Counted from the stretch's first letter, positions 10,366-21,357 are shown. The stretch is 38,049 nucleotides of DNA from Clostridia bacterium (GCA_022798895.1 JAAWNJ010000010.1:1-38049); one strand, 5' to 3'. Numbers and translations: made by a program. Notes: a model not told the origin generated them from the letters alone.

Positions 10366-10404
10366 TAAATAATAAAAAAATTAAAAACGAGAGGAGGGAG
10401 AGAA

Positions 10405-13400
10405 TTGGCAAAAGAACTAACCAGAAAAGAAAAACAAATAACAGAATTATACTTTGAAACAACATTAAATGTAGGAAAAAATGCAGACAACTGGATTTCG
10501 TTTTTAAAAAGAGCAAGTTTTAATTATAAATATAGGTTTGATGAACAAATATTGATATATGCACAAAGACCAGACGCAGTAGCCTGTGCAGAAACAACGA
10601 TATGGAATAAAAAACTAAAAAGGTGGATCAATAAAGGCTCAAAAGGAATAGCTTTAATCACAGAAAAAGAGGGCGAATTAGGGTTACGATTTGTTTTTGA
10701 TGTATCAGACACAAATAGTGATGTTTACGGCAGAAAATTCAAACTATGGCAAGCAGAAGAAAAATACACAAATGATATTATAGAGGCATTAGAAGATAAA
10801 TTCGGAACAATGGAAGATAAAAGTAGTTTGCCACTTGCAATAATATCAACAGTATATAATCGTGTAGTAGATAATATGCAAGACTATTTAGAAGAATTAA
10901 AATCTGTAACAGCTAATAGTGAGTTGGAAAAATTAAATAGTGAACAATTAGAAAATACATTTTTAGAATTACTGTTATATAGTACAATAGGTTTAACAAT
11001 GTCAAGATGTGGGTTAGATGTCAATGATTATATTCCAAAAGACTGTTTTTCTGGAATAGAAAAGTTTAACACTTTTGAAACAATGTCTATACTTGGAACA
11101 GCAACTAGGGATTTTTCAAAAGAAATTTTGCTAGAAGTTTCAAAGACAGTAATAAATGTGCAAAAACAAGAAAAAAAGAAAAATCACACATTGGAAAAAA
11201 TAAAACAAAGCATTTACAATAAAGAAAATGAGAAAGGAAGTGTTGAGAATGAATCTAACTTACACAATGAAAGGAAATTATCTAATACCAGACTTAACGA
11301 TAGAGAGAACAAACAAGAAAGTAAATCTAGGCAAGTTCGCCAAAATGAGATTGAAGTACCTAAAAGAGAACAAGAGGGGAACTTACACAATGCTACTAGC
11401 CAGCAACAAACTAACGCAACACCTAATGATAATACAGGAAACAGTAGTAAACAGAATAGTACAGGAAGTAGAGAAGATGAAACAACAGTATGGAATAACA
11501 GAGGAAATGAAAGCAACCAACCAAATGGAATGGATAGGTCAGATGAACAACATTCAAGCAACAGCAGAACAGACAGCAATAAGGGAAGTAATTTACAATT
11601 AGAAGAACAAGATAATGAAAAGGAAGTAGACAATACTTCTTTTTTTGATGGAGAAACAACAAATACAGAAGATGACAAAGGCAATTATACATTTATGGTA
11701 GGCGATATTATCTATATAGGATTTCAAGAATTTACTATTTCAAATATAGATAATCAAATAATAACAATGTATGATAATCAATTCCCATTGGATCAAAGAA
11801 CAGTAGCTATAAAAGATATACTAGAAAAAGTTGCTGAAAATCCTATGAATGATTACTTAAAAGATAGAGAAGTACCAGAAACAGAAGAAAAAGTAGAAAG
11901 TGCTTTCAATAAGTGGCTAGATACATTTATAGAAGAAAAAGGAATTGATTTAGAACAGGTTATTGAAATAAAAACAGAAGATAATACACATTATTTTGAA
12001 ATTGGAAATATCATTGCTAATATAAAAGCTACTACACCAGAAGAACAAGCAGGAATAAAAGATATGATAGTCAAAATAGACTTTTATAATGGAGATGTAG
12101 TAGATTATTTTAGGCATTTAGCACAAGTATTAGCAGAAAACTTTGAGAAACAACAAGAACAGCCAAAAGAAGAAAAGCAAGAAGAACAAATAGAAGATAC
12201 AAAAGAACAGGAAATTATAGCAGAAAAGCTAATCAAAAAGAACAGAAATATTGAGTATTTTGACTTGCACCCTGAAATACCTACTGAAGAAAGAAACAAT
12301 TTTAGAATTACAGACGATAATCTAGGTGTAGGAACAGCAAAAGAAAAATATAGAAACAATGTAGAGGCTATAAAAGTATTAAAATTATGCGAAGAACAAA
12401 ATAGATATGCAACACCAGAAGAACAAATAATACTTTCAAAATATGTTGGATGGGGTGGCTTAAAATCAGCATTTGAAGATAAAAACGATAGTTGGGCAAG
12501 TGAGTATGCAGAATTAAAAGAACTACTTACTGAAGATGAATACAAAGACGCAAGAGCTTCAAGTGTAACAGCATACTATACACCACCAGTTGTTATAAGA
12601 AATATATATAAAGCATTGCAAAATATGGGACTAAAACAAGCAAATATATTAGAGCCATCTTGTCGGTGTAGGTAACTTTTTAGGAATGCTACCAGAAGAA
12701 TTAAATGACAGTTGTAAAATGTATGGAGTAGAAGTAGATAGCATTTCTGGAAGAATAGCACAGCAATTATACCAAAAGTCCACTATTGCAATACAACCTT
12801 TTGAAAAAACCAATATGCCAGACAACTTTTTTGATGTTGCAATAGGAAATGTGCCATTTGATAATATGATAAAGCCTAATGATAGAAGATATAACAAAAA
12901 TAAATTTGTATTGCATGATTACTTTTTTGCAAAGACAATCGACAAAGTTCGCCCACGGAGGAATAATAGCACTTGTTACAAGTAAAGGAACAATGGACAA
13001 AGAAAATAGTAGTGTTAGAAAGTATATATCACAGCGAGCAGAACTTATTGGAGCAATAAGACTACCAGACAATACATTCAAAAGTAATGCAGGAACAGAA
13101 GTAACATCAGACATTATATTCTTAAAGAAAAGAGATAAAATCACAGATATAGAAGATGACTGGGTAAATCTTGACACAACTGAAAATGGAATAAGAATGA
13201 ATAAATATTTTGTCGATAATCCTAATATGATAATGGGAACAATGACAAAGGAAAGTTCACAATATGGAGGAGAACGAACAGAGTGTAAAATGATAGAGGG
13301 TAGCGATTTAGATTATATGCTATCTAATGCTATTTCAAATATAGAATCAGAAATAGAAGAATACGATTTAGACGAGCTAATAGGAGATGAAGAAAAATCT

Positions 13401-16400
13401 ATACAGGCAGATCCGACAGTAAAAAATTATTCCTATACTGTTATTGATGGCAAAGTATATTATAGAGAAAACAGTAGAATGTTTGAAAAAGACTTGCCAG
13501 AAACAACACAAAACAGAATAAAAGGTATGGTAGAAATACGAGATTTCACCAGAAAGCTTATAGACTTACAAGTTGATGATAGTAGCGACAATGAAATAAA
13601 AATAGAACAGGAAAGATTAAATAGGTTATACGATAATTTTGTAAAGAAGTATGGAAGAATAAACAGCAGAGGAAATAATCAAGCCTTTTCCGAAGATAGT
13701 AGCTATTATTTATTGTGTTCGTTAGAAATAACCGATTCAAAAGGTAATTTTCAAAGAAAAGCAGATATGTTTTCAAAGAAAACAATAAAAGCTAAAAAGG
13801 AAATAACAAAGGTAGACACAAGCAATGAGGCACTTATTGTTTCTCTAACAGAAAAAGCAAAAGTCGATATGGAATATATGCAGTCTATTACAGATAAAAC
13901 AGAAGACAAACTTGTCAAAGAGTTAGAGGGACAAATATTTAGAATACCAGATACACCTGCTGAAGAAAAAAAGTATGTAACAGCAGATGAGTATTTATCT
14001 GGAAATGTAAGAGAAAAACTTAATATTGCAAGAAGAATTGCAGAGGCAAACCCAGAATTTGAAGTAAATGTTAGAGAGCTAGAGAAAGTAATACCAGAAG
14101 ATATAAAAGCAAGTGAAATAGCTGTAAAATTAGGAGCTACTTGGATACCACCAGAATATATAGAACAGTTTATATATGAATTGTTAGATACAGATTATTG
14201 GGACAAGAAAAAGATACAAGTTCATTACTCTGAATTTACAGGAGCTTGGAATGTTACAGGAAAATCAGTAGACAAAGGAGTTAAAGCAACAAAGACTTAT
14301 GGTGTAAAAAAAGCAAGTGCATATAAAATAATTGAAACTACCTTAAATCTAAACGATATAAAAATATACAAAAAGATAAATGTTGGAACAGATGATGAAA
14401 AAAGCGTTATAGATAAACAGCAAACAGCAATAGCACAAGCAAAACAAGATGAAATTAGAATGAAGTTTGAAGAATGGATTTTTAAAGATCCAGACAGACG
14501 AGAAAAGTTAGTAAAATTATATAATGAAAAGTTTAATAGTATAAGAAATAGACAATATGATGGAAGTTATCTAAAATTTTATGGAATGAATCCAGAAATA
14601 AAATTACGAGAACATCAAGTTAATGCCATTGCAAGAATATTATATAATGGAAATACTTTACTTGCTCACGAGGTACGGAGCTCGGAAAAACTTTTGAAAT
14701 GGTAGCAAGTGCAATGGAAAGTAAACGATTAGGACTATGTAATAAAAGTATTTTTGTAGTTCCAAACCATATCGTTGAACAATTTTCAAATGAGTTCCTA
14801 CAATTATACCCATCAGCAAACATTTTAGTAACAACAAAGAAAGACTTTTCAAAAAACAATAGAAAAAAATTTGTGTCTAAAATAGCGACAGGAGATTTTG
14901 ACGCTATTTTGATAGGACACAGTCAATTTGAAAAAATACCTATGTCAGTAGAAAGACAGAGATATTTTTTAGAATCTCAAATAGAAGAAATAATAGAGGG
15001 CATAGAAGAAACAAAAGCAATGGAAGGCGAAAAATTTACAATAAGAGAACTAGAAAGAACAAAAAAAGCACTAGAGGCAAAGTTAGAAAAGCTAAACAAT
15101 GCAGATAAAAAAGATGATGTAATTACATTTGAACAGCTACGGAGTTGATAGACTATTTGTAGACGAGGCACATTATTATAAAAACCTATTTTTACAAAGT
15201 AAAATGAAAAAAATTGCAGGAGTTCAAAGTGGGGACGCACAAAAAAGTTCCGATATGTTTATGAAATGTCAGTATATGGATGAAATAACACGGAGGAAAA
15301 GGTGTTGTGTTTGCCACAGGAACACCAGTTAGCAATAGTATGTCAGAGTTATATACAATGCAGAGATACTTGCAGTACAATACATTAGTAAAAAATCACT
15401 TACAACATTTTGATAGTTGGGCAAGTACATTTGGAGAAACTGTTACAGCAATGACATTAGCACCAGAGGGAGATAAGTTCCAAATAAAGACAAGATTTGC
15501 AAAATTTCATAATATACCAGAGCTAATGACAATGTTTCGTGAAGTGGCAGATATTCAAACAGCAGAAACATTAAAATTGCCAACACCAGAAGTTGAAAAG
15601 CATAATGTAGCAGTAAATGCAACACAAATACAAAAAGATATGGTGGCAGATTTAGGAGAAAGAGCAGAGAAAATTAGAGCAGGTGTAGTTAAAGTCTGGG
15701 AAGACAATATGTTAGCGATTACAAACGAGGGAAGAAAACTAGCACTAGACCAAAGACTTATAAATAGTCAGCTACCAGATGATGAAAACAGCAAAGTAAA
15801 TACTTGTGTTAAAAATGTATATGAAATATGGGAAAAAACAAAAGACAAAAAGTCTACACAGCTTGTATTTTGTGATTTATCTACACCAAAGTCATTAGGT
15901 GCAGATGATAACCCTTATGAAATGGAATTAGTAAATGGTATATGGAAATGCAAAGAAAGAGAGTTTACAGATGTATATACAGATATGAAAAGAAAACTAA
16001 TTGAGCAGGGAATACCAGAAAACGAAATTGCATTTATTCACGAGGCAACATCAGAGGCAAAAAAAGAAGAATTGTTTGACAAAGTGCGTAGTGGAGAAAT
16101 AAGAGTTTTAATGGGTAGCACTTTTAAAATGGGAGCAGGAACGAATGTGCAAGATAGAATTATAGCACTTCATAATTTAGACTGTCCGTGGACAAGTGCT
16201 AACTTAATACAAAGAATAGGTAGAGCAGTAAGACAAGGAAATATGAATGAGTTAGTTCATATTTATAACTATGTAACGCAAGGAACATTTGACGCATATA
16301 TGTATCAGTTAATAGAGCAAAAGCAGACATTTACAAGTCAAATTATGACTTCTAAAACACCTATAAGAAGTATGGAAGATATAGACGAAAGAGCATTAGA

Positions 16401-17155
16401 CTATGCAGAAATAAAAGCACTAGCAACACGGAAATGAACACATTAAAGAAAAAACAGAGTTAGAGGCAAAAACAACAAAACTAAAAATGCTAAAACAAAG
16501 TTATTTGAGCCAAAAATACGATTTAGAAGAAATGGTAAATAGGAAATACCCACAAGAAATAAAAGAATGCAACGAAACAATAGAAAATCTAAAACAAGAT
16601 GATAAATACTTAAAGGAAAATACAATTATAAATGAAGATAATTTTTCTCCTATGAAAATAAATGAACAAGTATATAATGAAAGAGCAAAAGCAGGCGAAA
16701 AAATACTAGAACTATGTAAAAGTGTAAAAGATACAAAAGGAGTATATATAGGAGATTATAGAGGATTTAAAATGTATTTAGAGTTCAATACATTTGAGAA
16801 AGTATTTCAAGTAGCATTAAAAAATATACAGACTTATAGGGCAACATTGGGAAACGATAAAATAGGTGTAATAACCCGTATCAACAATGTTTTAGAATCA
16901 ATGGAAAAAATGCTAGAAAACAATGAGCAAAGACTACAAAATTTAGAATTACAATGTAAAAATGCACAAGAAACACTAGCAATTCCTTTTGCACAAGAAC
17001 AGGAATTACAAGAAAGTTTAGCAAGATTAAAAGAAGTAAATAAATTGCTTAAAATAGGAGATACAAAGGAAAAAGAAGTAATAGATATTGATGATGAAGA
17101 AGACGAAGAAATAGAAGAATATTCAAAAAATAAAAGCAGAGAATATGTAAGATAA
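10405..17155 (+). CDS. Giant ArdC / N6-adenine methylase / SNF2 helicase fusion; seven CGG recoding sites
   Basis: Corrected length 2247 residues from TTG 10405 (RBS GGAGGGAG). Order: ArdC-like N-terminus (DEQILIYAQRPDAVACAE, WINKGSKGIALI); acidic/Gln-rich linker (~270-420); a small barrel-like domain (VGDIIYIGFQEFTI); N6-methylase region with AYYTPPVVIRNIY, motif I EPSCGVGNF (~752) and GNVPFDN in place of NPPF; KVRPGGIIALVTSKGTMDK; SNF2 helicase with HEVGAGKTFEM (~1425), LFVDEAHYYKN and ATGTPVSNSM, then motif VI LIQRIGRAVRQGN (~1935); coiled-coil tail. This architecture is known in Firmicutes ICEs and is presumed to protect or remodel incoming DNA. Extra C bases at 12664, 12956, 14676, 14683, 15140, 15291 and 16429 split it into apparent fragments; each lies before a motif glycine. 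No other disruption is present. Confidence 0.9.
12664..12667 (+). other. CGGT +1 recoding site (methylase motif I)
   Basis: TGT, extra C, GGT GTA GGT. Restores EPSCGVGNF, the S-adenosylmethionine-binding motif. Confidence 0.92.
12956..12959 (+). other. CGGA +1 recoding site (methylase region)
   Basis: CCA, extra C, GGA GGA. Restores the Gly-Gly of KVRPGGIIALVTSKGTMD, a block that follows the catalytic motif in this family. Confidence 0.92.
14676..14686 (+). other. Double recoding site CGGA-GCT-CGGA (helicase Walker A)
   Basis: GTA C GGA GCT C GGA AAA ACT. Two single-base skips, at 14676 and 14683, are needed to read VGAGKTFEM. Both Walker A glycines depend on recoding. Confidence 0.93.
15140..15143 (+). 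other. CGGA +1 recoding site (before helicase motif II)
   Basis: CTA, extra C, GGA GTT. Restores LGVDRLFVDEAHYYKN, which carries the DEAH box. Confidence 0.92.
15291..15294 (+). other. CGGA +1 recoding site (before helicase motif III)
   Basis: ACA, extra C, GGA GGA AAA. Restores DEITGGKGVVFATGTPVSNS. Confidence 0.92.
16429..16432 (+). other. CGGA +1 recoding site (end of helicase core)
   Basis: ACA, extra C, GGA AAT. Restores IKALATGNEHIKEK, a block found after the helicase core in relatives. Confidence 0.9.
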
Positions 17156-17221
17156 AATCAAAGATATAAAAACGAAAAAATTTCTTATATTACACATTTC
17201 CTTAATATACAAACTTAACAT

Positions 17222-17250
17222 AATATATATCCATAGGAGGTATATATATT
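17222..17250 (+). promoter_or_regulatory. Hairpin covering the ribosome-binding site of the next gene
   Basis: AATATATATCC pairs with GGTATATATATT (one bulged T), placing AGGAGG (17235-17240) in the loop and stem just before the ATG at 17251. It could limit translation initiation. Confidence 0.5.
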
Positions 17251-17898
17251 ATGAAAAATTTTTTCAAAAGAAACATTTTAGACGAAATGTATGAGTTGAA
17301 AGGAGATGAGTTTGCAGACAAAATTTTAAAGGAGATGTCAAAACAGAAAAAAGAACTAGGATCGTTAGCCATTGAAGAAAAGCTAACAGAAAAAATCAAA
17401 GAAATAGTTACAGATGAAGAAAAACAAAAAGAAATACTAGACTTACTTAATAAGTATGAATTATCTACTGGAGATGATGATGACTTCTGGAACAAAATGT
17501 ATTACAAATTAGGAGCTTATGACTGTGCAAGAATGAGTGAAGTAGTAAAAACAGAAGTAAAAGAAGAAAAGAAAGAGATAGAAACAAAAACAGTATTCTT
17601 TGACGAATATTCAGATGATTTTTACGATTACTTAAATACTAATAGAGTAAGAATGTTAAAAGAAAATGCAGAATATAAAGAGCTAGAAGTTAAAAGAGAA
17701 AAAGTAAAAGCAGATAATCCAAATATAAGAGCAATTTTTGAAGATAAAGAGGCAGTACAATTAACAGAAGATGAAGTAAAAGCTGTTTTAGATATGTTAG
17801 AAATAGAGGGAGATATAAATACTATTGAAACAATAGAAAACTTTAAATTGGGAGCTAGAGAAATGTTGCTTTTTCTAAAACAGATGAGATTATTGTAA
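17251..17898 (+). CDS. Hypothetical acidic protein, 215 residues
   Basis: Mostly charged helices. N-terminal half: FFKRNILDEMYELKGDEFAD, then EKLTEKIKEIVTDEEKQKEI and TGDDDDFWNKMYYKLGAYDC (residues ~76-95). C-terminal half: FDEYSDDFYDYLNTNRVRML and REMLLFLKQMRLL. No catalytic motif or membrane segment. It follows the giant helicase in the same direction with its own leader and is followed by a terminator. Function unknown. Confidence 0.7.
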   Translation: MKNFFKRNILDEMYELKGDEFADKILKEMSKQKKELGSLAIEEKLTEKIKEIVTDEEKQKEILDLLNKYELSTGDDDDFWNKMYYKLGAYDCARMSEVVKTEVKEEKKEIETKTVFFDEYSDDFYDYLNTNRVRMLKENAEYKELEVKREKVKADNPNIRAIFEDKEAVQLTEDEVKAVLDMLEIEGDINTIETIENFKLGAREMLLFLKQMRLL

Positions 17899-17904
17899 TT
17901 ATAG

Positions 17905-17943
17905 TATAGAAGATATTAAGTTTTTAGTATCTTCTATATTTTT
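17905..17943 (+). terminator. Terminator
   Basis: Perfect 11-bp stem TATAGAAGATA / TATCTTCTATA followed by a short T run. Confidence 0.8.
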
Positions 17944-17971
17944 GTAAAATTTTGCTAGAAAGGAGTAAAAA

Positions 17972-18928
17972 GTGAATAGCAATGTAAAAGTAATTTATAA
18001 CAAATTAGAAAATATGACTGTTAATAATAGAGGGTATATTGATTTAAGTGATTCAAAAATACAGAAAACAAAAGATATTGTAAATATATGTGATATATTT
18101 AGAGATTCTCGTTATGAAACATTTAGAGTATTTTATATGAAAGACAATAAAATAGTAGGGCAAGAAGCTATTACAAGTAAAATACCAGACGCCGTAATCC
18201 TTTTTTCTAATGGAAAAAAATTTGAACGCAATCCAATAAAAACCTATGAAAAAATGAATAATAGAATACAGAGATTAGGTGCAGATGGTTATTATTTGGC
18301 ACATAATCATTCTTCTAATTCAGCTAAACCCTCGCAAGAAGATATGGAAATAACTCGTAATTTTGTTGCTAATGTAGAGGGATTTTTAGGACACATTGTG
18401 TTAGGAAATACAGATAAATATTCAATTATTGAAGAAAATTCAGAAGGTTTAATTTTAATGCCAAAGGAAAAGAGTTTAAAAAAAGATACATTAGAAAATA
18501 TGGAAGAAAAGTTAAAGCAAAATACATTATATAATATTAAAATTTCTTGCCGTGATGAGCTAGTAGCTTTATTGAAACAAATTCAAAATGAAAAAGAGTA
18601 TTCAACAGCAATATTAACTGATAGTAAATGTAATATTAGATTAGTATTAGATATTCCAAATAAAATGTTTAATCAAAAATTAGAAAATCTAAATGGATTT
18701 TTTAAAAATATTGCAAGAAATAGTGGAGCTACTAGGGTATTTATAGGAACACAAGATAAAGAAACTTATAATAAAATTTTAGAACATCAAAAATATGGAA
18801 CAATTAAAGATATGGTTTATTTTGATAAAAAAAGTAATTTGATAAAAACAGAGAAAATAACAGAAAGTCAAAATTTATTTGATAAAGAAAAGTCAAGAAA
18901 AGTAAAAAGGAACAGAGATGTAAGATAG
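17972..18928 (+). CDS. RadC-like JAB/MPN-domain protein
   Basis: 318 residues from GTG 17972 (RBS AAAGGAG). The JAB metallo-site is clear at residues ~110-123, HNHSSNSAKPSQED: the H-x-H ... S ... D arrangement of RadC-type domains, with the usual Pro-Ser-Gly replaced by Ser-Ser-Asn. Upstream is the domain's typical strand (GADGYYLAHNHS) and downstream VANVEGFLGHIVLGNTDKYS. The second half (~170-318) is a separate domain with ILTDSKCNIRLVLDIP and is not recognised. RadC-like proteins are common in mobile elements, where their role is unclear; an accessory DNA-maintenance function is an inference. Confidence 0.75.
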   Translation: MNSNVKVIYNKLENMTVNNRGYIDLSDSKIQKTKDIVNICDIFRDSRYETFRVFYMKDNKIVGQEAITSKIPDAVILFSNGKKFERNPIKTYEKMNNRIQRLGADGYYLAHNHSSNSAKPSQEDMEITRNFVANVEGFLGHIVLGNTDKYSIIEENSEGLILMPKEKSLKKDTLENMEEKLKQNTLYNIKISCRDELVALLKQIQNEKEYSTAILTDSKCNIRLVLDIPNKMFNQKLENLNGFFKNIARNSGATRVFIGTQDKETYNKILEHQKYGTIKDMVYFDKKSNLIKTEKITESQNLFDKEKSRKVKRNRDVR

Positions 18929-18930
18929 AA

Positions 18931-18967
18931 AAAGAAGATATTAAGAAATTAGTATTTTCTTTTTTAT
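18931..18967 (+). terminator. Terminator after the JAB gene
   Basis: Twelve-pair stem AAAGAAGATATT / AGTATTTTCTTT with two wobble pairs, followed by T residues. It resembles the 17905 hairpin (shared GAAGATATTAAG core), suggesting copied spacer sequence. Confidence 0.7.
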
Positions 18968-18994
18968 TATTTAGAATAAAAGGAAGTGATAAGT

Positions 18995-19339
18995 TTGCAA
19001 AGAGCAGATATAACAGAAAAAATTGGAAAATTAAATATAAAAATTGCTAGAGCAAACAAAGAGCTAGAAGAATTGGAACTAAAATATAAAAAAAAGAAAT
19101 TAGAAATAAGGAAATATAAAAATGAATCAGCAGGCTTACAATTAGAACTACAAGAGTTAGAGCTTGAAAATTGCAAGGAAATTCAAGAGCAAAAGAAAAT
19201 AAAGCGAATTGAGAAAGAAACAATGAAAAAATATACAGATTTTAATAATGAATATTATTCACAAGAAAAAAGTTATTATAATTCAGAAGATCCATATAAA
19301 AGTTATATGGAAAAAAATATACTGCCTTATAATGACTAG
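18995..19339 (+). CDS. Small coiled-coil protein
   Basis: About 114 residues from TTG 18995, chosen because AAAGGAAG at 18979-18986 is correctly spaced; an in-frame GTG at 18986 lies on the RBS itself. Residues ~5-75 form a continuous heptad-like helix (LNIKIARANKELEELELKYK), followed by a Tyr/Asn-rich tail ending YMEKNILPYND. No family is recognised. It starts a tightly packed series of small genes running to the primase. Confidence 0.65.
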   Translation: MQRADITEKIGKLNIKIARANKELEELELKYKKKKLEIRKYKNESAGLQLELQELELENCKEIQEQKKIKRIEKETMKKYTDFNNEYYSQEKSYYNSEDPYKSYMEKNILPYND

Positions 19340-19354
19340 AAAGGAGAAATGCGT

Positions 19355-19705
19355 ATGAGCTACGATGATTTAAAAGAAATGTTAATGAAAAAAATTGACC
19401 AAGAATTATTTAATTATAAACAAAATCTAATAAAAAACTATACACCAGAAGAAATTATAGAGCAAGCATATAAAATAAATATCAAACAGCAAATAAGAGA
19501 TATTATTGATGGAATAATTTTTAGTAAAGAGCAAATACAAGTATTACTAAAAACCGATAATCTGTTAGAAAAATTGTATGACAAATATGAGAAGTCTGAC
19601 GGCAATATATGGGAATATTTAGAAGATAATGTAGGAGATAGTTTAGGAAATATTGTCAAAGAATATAATCAACTAAAAAATAAAAATAAAGAAAAAGAGA
19701 GGTAA
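19355..19705 (+). CDS. Small conserved ICE protein (DUF3848-like)
   Basis: About 116 residues. ATG 19355 is preferred over ATG 19349 because AAGGAG at 19341-19346 is then eight bases away. Helical; contains NYTPEEIIEQAYKINIKQQI and a C-terminal FSKEQIQVLLKTDNLLEKLY block that resembles the SSEQAKALL-x-PLxxVFEKW pattern of DUF3848 proteins of conjugative elements. That match is from memory and tentative. Six bases separate it from the next gene. Confidence 0.65.
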   Translation: MSYDDLKEMLMKKIDQELFNYKQNLIKNYTPEEIIEQAYKINIKQQIRDIIDGIIFSKEQIQVLLKTDNLLEKLYDKYEKSDGNIWEYLEDNVGDSLGNIVKEYNQLKNKNKEKER

Positions 19706-19710
19706 AAGCA

Positions 19711-19923
19711 ATGTCAAAAGTATATCAAATTGAAATAGAAGAAACTTTACAAAAAGTTGTTAAAATAAAAGCAGATTCATTAGAAGACGCTATAAGTATT
19801 GCACGAGATAGATATAAAAATGAAGAATATATATTAAATGAAGATAACTTTATGGGGGCAGAATTTAGCGAATACAAAGACGAAGTTATAAAAGAAAAAA
19901 AGCATAAAGAAAGGGAAAGGTAG
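19711..19923 (+). CDS. DpnD/PcfM-like small protein
   Basis: 70 residues. The pattern IEIEETLQKVVKIKADSLED ... AISIARDRYKNEEYILNEDNF matches the DpnD/PcfM C-terminal domain found in many Firmicutes conjugative elements (EETLxRxVxVEAxSxxEA, then xxYxNxxIVLxxxDF). It ends in a charged tail (KEKKHKERER). Role unknown; linked with transfer regions such as pcf of pCF10. Co-transcribed with the primase, 8 bases downstream. Confidence 0.7.
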   Translation: MSKVYQIEIEETLQKVVKIKADSLEDAISIARDRYKNEEYILNEDNFMGAEFSEYKDEVIKEKKHKERER

Positions 19924-19931
19924 GTGTAGAT

Positions 19932-20888
19932 ATGCCATATATTGCACCAGAAATAGTTGCACAAGCAAGACAAGTGGATCTACTTACTTATTTGAAAAAT
20001 TATGAGCCTAGTCAGTTAGTACCAGTATGCAGAAATACTTTTGTAACAAAGGAACACGATAGCTTAAAAATTAGTAATGGTTTGTGGTATTGGTTTTCAA
20101 AAGGAGTAGGTGGAAAAAATGCAATAGATTATTTAATGATAGTAAAAAATTTATCATTTATAAATGCAGTACAAACTGTATTAGGAAATATGAAAATACA
20201 AGCTCCTGTTAAGTATGAACAGGAAGAAAAAAATCACGAAAGAAGATTAAAAATACCAGTAAAAGCAAGTAATAATGCTAGAGCAATAAACTATTTATTG
20301 AGTCGAGGAATAGACAAAGAAATTATACAATATTGCATTGAAAATAAGTTGCTTTATCAAGAAGAAAGAACAAACAATGTAGTGTTTATTGGCTATGATA
20401 ATAATAAAATTCCAAGTTATGCTTTTTGCAGAGCAACTAATCAAGAAAGATTTATGAGAGAGGCAACAGGAAGTAACAAAAAATATTCGTTTAAGATAAA
20501 AGCAGAGAAAGAAAATAATATAGTTCATTTATTTGAAAGTAGCATTGATTTATTATCATTTGCTACTCTTTTAAGTTCAGAAAATAGAAACTGGAGAGAA
20601 GAAAATTTACTCTCATTAGGTGGGATTTATTCTTCAAAATATGATTTAGAAAAAACAAAAATTCCAGTTTCATTAACAGAATTTTTAGAAAAAAATCCTA
20701 ATGTAAATGAAGTACATTTGCACCTAGATAGAGATTTAGCAGGAAGAAATGCAAGCACTTTTTTTCAGCAAGTATTGAGTAAAAAATATAAAGTTTTTGA
20801 CAGACCAATGGCTTATGGAAAAGATGTAAACGAATACTTATGTTTGAAAAAAGGTATTAAAAAAATTGAAAAAGAAAGGACACGATAA
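19932..20888 (+). CDS. Toprim (DUF3991-type) primase-like protein
   Basis: 318 residues. The N-terminal ~90 residues resemble the CHC2-type primase fold with degenerate zinc ligands (DSLKISNGLWYWFSKGVGG, then NAIDYLMIV). Middle: SRGIDKEIIQYCIENKLLY and VVFIGYDNNKIPSYAFCRAT, typical of DUF3991. C-terminal Toprim: acidic IVHLFESSIDLLSFATL and EVHLHLDRDLAGRNAS (the DxD pair). It probably primes replication of transferred single-stranded DNA or replicative maintenance. It sits just before the mobilisation genes. It contains many glycines but no recoding site. Confidence 0.82.
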   Translation: MPYIAPEIVAQARQVDLLTYLKNYEPSQLVPVCRNTFVTKEHDSLKISNGLWYWFSKGVGGKNAIDYLMIVKNLSFINAVQTVLGNMKIQAPVKYEQEEKNHERRLKIPVKASNNARAINYLLSRGIDKEIIQYCIENKLLYQEERTNNVVFIGYDNNKIPSYAFCRATNQERFMREATGSNKKYSFKIKAEKENNIVHLFESSIDLLSFATLLSSENRNWREENLLSLGGIYSSKYDLEKTKIPVSLTEFLEKNPNVNEVHLHLDRDLAGRNASTFFQQVLSKKYKVFDRPMAYGKDVNEYLCLKKGIKKIEKERTR

Positions 20889-20891
20889 GTT

Positions 20892-21278
20892 ATGAAAAAA
20901 TATAAATTTTTAGTTAAAAGAATAAAAGAAATAGAGATACAAATTAGTGCAGAAAGTCATTCAGAGGCACTATTCAAAATGTTACAAAAAGTAGTAAAAA
21001 AAGATGAAAACTTTTTTACAGAAGATTTAGAAAATAGAAAAGAATTATTTATATATATTGAAAAAATTATTGATGAAAACGGAAAAGAAAATGTAAAAGA
21101 TAAAGAGAATTTTATAAAGGAAAATAGTTTTTTTATTAGCAAAATTGATAGAGAAACTTATGAAAAAGGAAATGAAGAAATAGAAGATGATTTGCCAAAA
21201 GAAGATGTAGGAGTTGTATGTGATAAGTGTAAAAACTATATACCAATAGACGAAATTATACACCAGTTAGAGTCCTAA
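20892..21278 (+). CDS. Hypothetical protein with C-terminal Cys motif
   Basis: 128 residues. The N-terminus (YKFLVKRIKEIEIQISAESH, then SEALFKMLQKVV) looks like the same small fold as DpnD/PcfM proteins. The C-terminus has VGVVCDKCKNYIPIDEII, a CxxC that could bind metal but lacks a second pair. It begins three bases after the primase stop and ends just before the candidate oriT. Function not recognised. Confidence 0.65.
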   Translation: MKKYKFLVKRIKEIEIQISAESHSEALFKMLQKVVKKDENFFTEDLENRKELFIYIEKIIDENGKENVKDKENFIKENSFFISKIDRETYEKGNEEIEDDLPKEDVGVVCDKCKNYIPIDEIIHQLES

Positions 21279-21357
21279 CAAGCAATGAATTTTTCCTCCC
21301 TAGAAAAATTCGACTTTGTGGGGCAATGCCCCAATCCCCATTTTAAAATTATAATAA
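21279..21357. other. Candidate origin of transfer (oriT)
   Basis: A gene-free segment directly upstream of the MobC-like and relaxase genes with two inverted repeats: GAATTTTTC (21287-21295) / GAAAAATTC (21303-21311) perfect 9 bp, and GGGGC-AAT-GCCCC (21320-21332) in a GC-rich island followed by AATCCCCATTTT. Repeats next to MOB genes are the usual oriT design. The nick position cannot be read from sequence alone. Confidence 0.6.

Noticed and set aside
11228..11602. 124-residue + strand frame inside the helicase gene
   Set aside because: It overlaps the linker of the giant gene in another frame and resembles no family.
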